Both the position numbers and the translations under genes were made by a program. 64,000 nucleotides of DNA from the NCBI RefSeq assembly GCF_002368035.1, contig NZ_AP018222.1:2768534-2832533 (forward strand). Reading direction: 5' to 3'. Below, in pieces: positions 59,916 through 64,000 of this stretch (the first letter of the stretch is position 1; each line of letters begins with the position of its first letter). Under the pieces are notes generated by a model, which saw nothing but the letters and a program-made list of their open reading frames with translations, did no database searches and was not told the DNA's origin. This stretch comes from Nostoc linckia NIES-25 (GTDB lineage: Bacteria; Cyanobacteriota; Cyanobacteriia; Cyanobacteriales; Nostocaceae).

Positions 59916-60794
59916 ATGAAGGTGGCATTTCTGGGAACTGGACTGATGGGACTACCAATGGCTCAAAGGTTATTAGCCGCAGATATACAGCTAGTTGCCT
60001 ATAATCGCACCCCGGAAAAATTAGCACCACTACAAGCAGCTGGGGCTGAAATTGCCACACATCCCCGCCACGCCATTCATGCTGCTGAGTGCGTAATCCT
60101 CATGCTTACTAATGCGCCAGCCATCTATAATGTGTTGCTTTCAGATACAGCTTGGCAAACTCTGAAAGGGCGCACCATTATTCAAATGGGAACAATTACT
60201 TCCACTGAAAGCCGAGAAATTAGAGATGCAGTAGTTGGAGGTGGCGGTGAGTATATAGAAGCGCCTGTGTTAGGAAGCATCCCCGAAGCAAAAGCTGGCA
60301 AGTTAATTGTTATGGTAGGCGCAGAGCCAGAACAATATCAACGTCACTTGAAATTACTGGAAAATTTTGGGACAGAACCTTTACTTGTCGGCCCTGTGGG
60401 AACTGCGGCGGGGCTGAAATTGGCACTCAATCAACTAATAGCTTCCCTAACAACTAGCTTTGCTCTGAGTCTGGCTTTTGTCCAACGTCAAGGCGTCGAT
60501 GTAGATGTGTTTATGCAAATCTTACGCGACAGTTCGCTTTATGCGCCTACTTTTGACAAAAAGCTACAACGGATGTTGGATGGCAATTTTGCCAATCCTA
60601 ATTTCCCCACAAAACACTTACTCAAAGATACAGAATTGTTTATCTCAGAAGCAAAATCTTTGAGTTTAGATCTCAGCAGCATTAAAGGAGTGCGACAAAT
60701 CTTGCAAACGGCTGCGAAAATGTCATTTGCTGATGATGATTATTCATCATTATTTGCTGTGATTAAAGAATGGGGAGAAGCGATCGGTGATTGA
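59916..60794 (+). CDS. Beta-hydroxyacid dehydrogenase (glyoxylate/succinic semialdehyde reductase type)
   Basis: The 292-residue protein has the dinucleotide loop VAFLGTGLMGLPMAQRLLAA, the NADP-type NRTPEK after strand 2, the substrate motif YIEAPVLGSIPEAKAGKLIV and the catalytic lysine in GLKLALNQLIASL. It belongs to the 3-hydroxyisobutyrate dehydrogenase family; the N-R-T at the end of strand 2 suggests NADPH. Plant relatives reduce glyoxylate and succinic semialdehyde. In a cyanobacterium it could detoxify glyoxylate from photorespiration, which is inference. Confidence 0.9.
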   Translation: MKVAFLGTGLMGLPMAQRLLAADIQLVAYNRTPEKLAPLQAAGAEIATHPRHAIHAAECVILMLTNAPAIYNVLLSDTAWQTLKGRTIIQMGTITSTESREIRDAVVGGGGEYIEAPVLGSIPEAKAGKLIVMVGAEPEQYQRHLKLLENFGTEPLLVGPVGTAAGLKLALNQLIASLTTSFALSLAFVQRQGVDVDVFMQILRDSSLYAPTFDKKLQRMLDGNFANPNFPTKHLLKDTELFISEAKSLSLDLSSIKGVRQILQTAAKMSFADDDYSSLFAVIKEWGEAIGD

Positions 60795-60827
60795 GCATTA
60801 AGAATTGAGCATTGGTCATGGAGCAAG

Positions 60828-60990
60828 CAGGGTATGGGGAAACGGAAAGGGCTATGGTTCGACCCTTCTCTACGAGAGGCTTCGCCAACGACAAAGCTCA
60901 GGACAGGCAAGCTCACTAACCGGGGAAAAGGGGAAAGATTAAATTTATTCCTTTTCCCTTTTCCCTTTAACCTTTTGCCCTGCTCCCTGC
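60828..60990. repeat. Dispersed repeat and hairpin block
   Basis: It contains TTCTCTACGAGAGGCTTCGC and CAACGACAAAGCTCAGGACA (related to 23687-23770) and a GGGGAAAAGGGGAAAG block with its pyrimidine complement. Confidence 0.7.
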
Positions 60991-61067
60991 TCCCTAATAT
61001 TCCTTGAAAAAGTGTTTCTGAACTTAAGAGGCTTTCACACCTATTGCCTGTTCCCTGGTATAGACAA

Positions 61068-63131
61068 TCATTGACCAATAGTAGTCGTTGATGGCGACGA
61101 TTCTGGGGACTCTGGTGGCGGCGAAGGTTCTGGTCGAGGAGGATTGAGAAATTCCTGCCAAGTTCTAATTTGGTCTTGTGCAGCATTGTAAGCCGCACTA
61201 CCGCGAGGAATGGACTTGGCAATCTGAATGCCTCTGGGAATATCAGACTGACCTTGAGTACGTGCTATGTCTAATAATTGCTGACTCCATTGGTCAATGG
61301 CGAGATTGGCATCCATACGTAAGATGCTATTATTTGAAACCCGATCTGCTAACCGTATTGCCTCAACCAAGGCTTCTGGCGTAGCAGCCGCCGCAGTTTC
61401 CTGGGCTTGTCTCCAGGTTTCTTTGGTGCGAATTTGCCCTTGCCAATCATCAATAGAAGCTTGGGCTTCGCTAGCAAGTGCCCTTCCTGACGATGCAATT
61501 TGCCCAGCTGCGCTAATAGCGGCGGGTAAATTTCCACTCAAAGCCAGTTCCCGTGCTCTATCTAAGTAAGGTTGGTCTTCGATTCGCTGGATTTTTGCTA
61601 CCCAAGCGCCAATTTTTCTGCGTGCTTCTGGGTATAACGCACGACCTCTACGGATTTGGCTAGCTTGGTCGATCGCGGCTTGCAATGAGTTAATATCGTC
61701 AAATATTGCTATCTGTTCGGCGCGTTCCAAGTAAGGTTGGTCTTCGATTGTCTCTACTTGGGCACGCCAACGACTTATTTCTTCCCTAGCTTCTGTGCCT
61801 CTGGGGTTACTAGCAGGGATGAGTTGCACTTGAGCGATCGCTGCTGTTAAATTATTGACTGTTCCTTGGCTAGCCAATACTCTGGCTTTTTCCAGATGGG
61901 CAACATCTTCAATTTCCAACTGCCAACGAGCAATTAACTGCTGTGCTTCCTCATATACTGGTCTTGAAGGATCGATTTGTTGTGCTTGGGCAATCGCAGC
62001 TTCTAAACCAGAAATATTACCTAACCAAGCACTTCTTTTAGCGTCAGCTATGGCGATAAAGTCATCTGTTTCGGCTTGTAGCTTGGCACTTTCGGGAATT
62101 TGTCTAGCAATATCCAGTGCTTCATCAGCATCTCGCTTCTCTAACTTCGCCTGTGCCAACTCCAACATTTTACGTCCAAATGCCGGAATCGCCTCCTGAG
62201 CTTTTTGGTATAGGTAACTTTCCTGACCGATGGACTCGGCTAGCTTGATAGCTTCTAGTAAATTATCAACAACTTGGCTTCTTGCTAAAATTTCGGCTTT
62301 TCCTAACCTATCGCCATCTTCACGGGCAGTGGCGATGAGTTTATTCAATTGGTCGTATTTAGTACTCGTCCAGTATTGATTGTCTATGCGTAACATTCTG
62401 GCACTGAGCATGAACGCCGATTGCCAGCGGCGTTCCCGGACTTCAGCGATGGCATTGTTGTAAATGCTTTCTGCCTTCGACCAAGTTGTTTGCCATTTGT
62501 CAATTTGCTCGTCTACTAATTTATAAGCCGCGAGATCTTCCGGTATCTTACGAGCAGTAGCGATCGCTTCTTCTAAATTCCCTGATTGAAAACTCGCATC
62601 GGCTAACTGTAAAATATCCCGCGACCATTCTTCTGTAAAACGATCAATTTCTGCATGTAACGGGTGATTTTCTGGTAATTCATTCACCAGAGCGATCGCT
62701 TGCAGCAGGTCATTCACCGTATTTTTAGAAGCCGCCAATTGAGCGCAGTGCAACCGCACCGAGGCACTAGCTAGAGGCCAGAAAATCGATGGGCAATTAG
62801 GGGCAGCTGGTAACTTCAGCAGCATTGCCGTTGCTAAGAATGCCACGCTACCAGGAATCAAAGTTAGCAGTAACGACCAGAATATCCAACTTCTCATCCA
62901 GCGTGGCAATTTCCGAGAACTTTTACTGGCTTGGGTAGTTTCTTGTGAATGACTATCTTTGCCAACGGAATTGTTTTTTTTTCGCCGCTTCACTGACTTA
63001 GAGCTAGAACCAGTACCTGGGACATCAAGTGGTTTTTCACCGAATTGCTCTGTTCGGGATAATCTGGTATTTTGATCTGGCTCTCTTGCTCTGGCTCCTG
63101 ACCAACTGTCTGGAATATCCCGCTCTGTCAT
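61068..63131 (-). CDS. Membrane-anchored protein with tandem helical repeats, unknown function
   Basis: The 687-residue protein has a basic, serine-rich N-terminus (KRRKKNNS), one membrane helix at residues 81-107 (IFWSLLLTLIPGSVAFLATA), and then about ten degenerate repeats of 45-60 residues with the pattern 'ARxLA...LxxAIxxAxxIPxxxPxYxEAxxxIxxWxxxI'. They resemble TPR-like helical hairpins. It ends in a proline/serine-rich tail (NPPRPEPSPPPESPESSPST). The repeats probably form an extended scaffold outside the membrane. I know of no defined function. Confidence 0.75.
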   Translation of the reverse strand: MTERDIPDSWSGARAREPDQNTRLSRTEQFGEKPLDVPGTGSSSKSVKRRKKNNSVGKDSHSQETTQASKSSRKLPRWMRSWIFWSLLLTLIPGSVAFLATAMLLKLPAAPNCPSIFWPLASASVRLHCAQLAASKNTVNDLLQAIALVNELPENHPLHAEIDRFTEEWSRDILQLADASFQSGNLEEAIATARKIPEDLAAYKLVDEQIDKWQTTWSKAESIYNNAIAEVRERRWQSAFMLSARMLRIDNQYWTSTKYDQLNKLIATAREDGDRLGKAEILARSQVVDNLLEAIKLAESIGQESYLYQKAQEAIPAFGRKMLELAQAKLEKRDADEALDIARQIPESAKLQAETDDFIAIADAKRSAWLGNISGLEAAIAQAQQIDPSRPVYEEAQQLIARWQLEIEDVAHLEKARVLASQGTVNNLTAAIAQVQLIPASNPRGTEAREEISRWRAQVETIEDQPYLERAEQIAIFDDINSLQAAIDQASQIRRGRALYPEARRKIGAWVAKIQRIEDQPYLDRARELALSGNLPAAISAAGQIASSGRALASEAQASIDDWQGQIRTKETWRQAQETAAAATPEALVEAIRLADRVSNNSILRMDANLAIDQWSQQLLDIARTQGQSDIPRGIQIAKSIPRGSAAYNAAQDQIRTWQEFLNPPRPEPSPPPESPESSPSTTTIGQ

Positions 63132-63284
63132 CTCTCACACCAAAATAATTGAATAGCTTTCTGTTTTAAATCGATAATTCCATTGTTGCCATAGTAACTT
63201 TCTCATAATTAAAAAGCTACTTTTTCGATTATCTCTCTCCACAGATACCATTAAAACTCTCAAACTTCAGTGGTGTTTTATACT

Positions 63285-64000
63285 TTATCCTGAAATAGTA
63301 GATTCAGCCTGCAAATCAGCAATTAGCTGAGCTAAATGGTCGCTACTTGCCTGATAAACGTTGCCGCAAAAATCGCAAGTTGCTTCGGCACCATCATCTT
63401 TAATAATCATATCTTGCAGTTCCGCTTCTCCCAAAATTTTGAGTGCCCCCAAAACGCGATCGAAAGAACAACCGCAGTGGAAGCGGAGCATCTGCCTTTC
63501 GGGAAAGATTACTAGCCCCATATCTCCTAGTAAGTCGTTAAATATTTCAGGTAACGTTTTCCCAGCTTGCAACAATGGCGTAAAACCTGCTAAAGCAGCC
63601 ACCCGTGATTCTAGCTTTTCTACTAGGGCTTCATCTCTTGCTGCTTTGGGTAACACTTGTACCAATAATCCTCCAGCAGCCGTTACTCCAGCTGCTCCCA
63701 CAAACACACCCAAAACTAAAGCAGAAGGAGTTTGCTCGGAATTCACCAGATAATGAGCGACATCATCGCCAATTTCCCCAGAAACTAATTCCACAGTACT
63801 AGAGTAAGGGTAACCATAACCGACATCCCGGACAACATAGAGGAAGCCGTTACCCACTGCACCGCCAACATCTAGCTTACCTTTGGCATTGGGAGGTAAT
63901 TCCACAGATGGATTCGCCACATATCCGCGTACCGTACCATCCAGACCTGCATCTACCAATATGCCACCCAAAGGCCCATCGCCTTTGATTCTGACATTGA
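63285..64000 (-). CDS. hslO: Redox-regulated chaperone Hsp33, 5' end beyond window
   Basis: The frame is open to the window end. NVRIKGDGPLGGILVDAGLD is the usual N-terminal Hsp33 motif, so only a few tens of residues are missing. The C-terminal zinc site is complete: HCGCSFDRV (C-x-C) and ATCDFCGNVY (C-x-x-C). Oxidation releases zinc, forms disulfides and unfolds the protein into an active holdase, which protects proteins during oxidative stress. Confidence 0.94.
   Translation of the reverse strand, partial: NVRIKGDGPLGGILVDAGLDGTVRGYVANPSVELPPNAKGKLDVGGAVGNGFLYVVRDVGYGYPYSSTVELVSGEIGDDVAHYLVNSEQTPSALVLGVFVGAAGVTAAGGLLVQVLPKAARDEALVEKLESRVAALAGFTPLLQAGKTLPEIFNDLLGDMGLVIFPERQMLRFHCGCSFDRVLGALKILGEAELQDMIIKDDGAEATCDFCGNVYQASSDHLAQLIADLQAESTISG

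Noticed and set aside
60740..61222. Minus-strand 160-residue frame
   Set aside because: It spans repeats and the ends of two genes on different frames, and has repeat-derived composition.
1..64000. tRNA, rRNA, tmRNA, RNase P or SRP RNA genes
   Set aside because: I looked for T-arm-like GGTTCGAATCC patterns and conserved cores of these RNAs and saw none; a covariance-model scan would be needed to be sure.

Overview
The window comes from a cyanobacterium, most likely a filamentous heterocyst-forming one of the Nostoc/Anabaena group. The evidence is direct: very frequent GCGATCGC (HIP1) sites, heptanucleotide-type short tandem repeats (STRR-like) in many intergenic gaps, three NDH-1 subunit genes (ndhD, ndhF, ndhH), an rbcR/ycf30-type LysR regulator, an atypical WCGLC thioredoxin, a CSP41-like reductase and Uma2 endonucleases. 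No rRNA or tRNA gene and no CRISPR array was recognised.

Layout. 1-344: end of a two-helix membrane protein cut by the window edge. 620-8256: ndhD and ndhF on the minus strand, separated by about 4 kb of accessory DNA. That DNA holds a three-gene antitoxin/PIN-toxin cassette between two copies of a 39-bp repeat, a decayed RelE-like toxin, and a HEPN-like gene whose 3' end was cut off by an IS630-type element. The element carries a two-frame transposase with an A7 slippery site. 8550-13279: trxC-like thioredoxin, NnrU/Z-ISO-like membrane protein divergent from the rbcR-like regulator, and a membrane-anchored Ser/Thr kinase. 13280-18748: repeat cluster with a binding-protein remnant, a PotD-like lipoprotein, a small hypothetical protein, and the run Crp/Fnr regulator - DUF2232 - CobT-like. 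19483-23460: a 1325-residue Hsp70-like protein with coiled-coil and acidic regions. 24131-32831: sugar transferase, orphan sugar-ABC permease, catalase-like protein, 5-formyl-THF cyclo-ligase, then gmd-fcl (GDP-fucose), a second sugar transferase and a GT4 glycosyltransferase, i.e. a polysaccharide region. 33136-47453: mostly housekeeping and metabolic genes (CSP41-like, SMP-30, pgsA, aspartase-like, DUF362, rsmH, ndhH) plus an EndoU-lamin-tail protein beside an EEP nuclease-like protein. 48096-55831: a two-gene candidate defence module, a PLD/SNF2 helicase and an Eco57I-type methyltransferase, separated by a tandem-repeat-rich spacer. 56277-64000: GAF-only protein with cyanobacteriochrome-type cysteines, VOC protein, MazEF pair with an enlarged MazF, COG1565 methyltransferase, a 31-residue membrane peptide, a beta-hydroxyacid dehydrogenase, a repeat-containing membrane protein, and Hsp33 cut by the window end.

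The most striking feature of the window is the density of small palindromic repeats. Several sit inside one another (42252-42642, 47585-47999, 51666-51800), with target duplications that can be read directly. Four protein genes carry repeat-derived segments in frame. The best candidates for new biology are the PLD-SNF2/Eco57I pair, the EndoU-LTD protein, the GAF-only DXCF protein, the MazF with an inserted helical segment, and the giant Hsp70-like protein.
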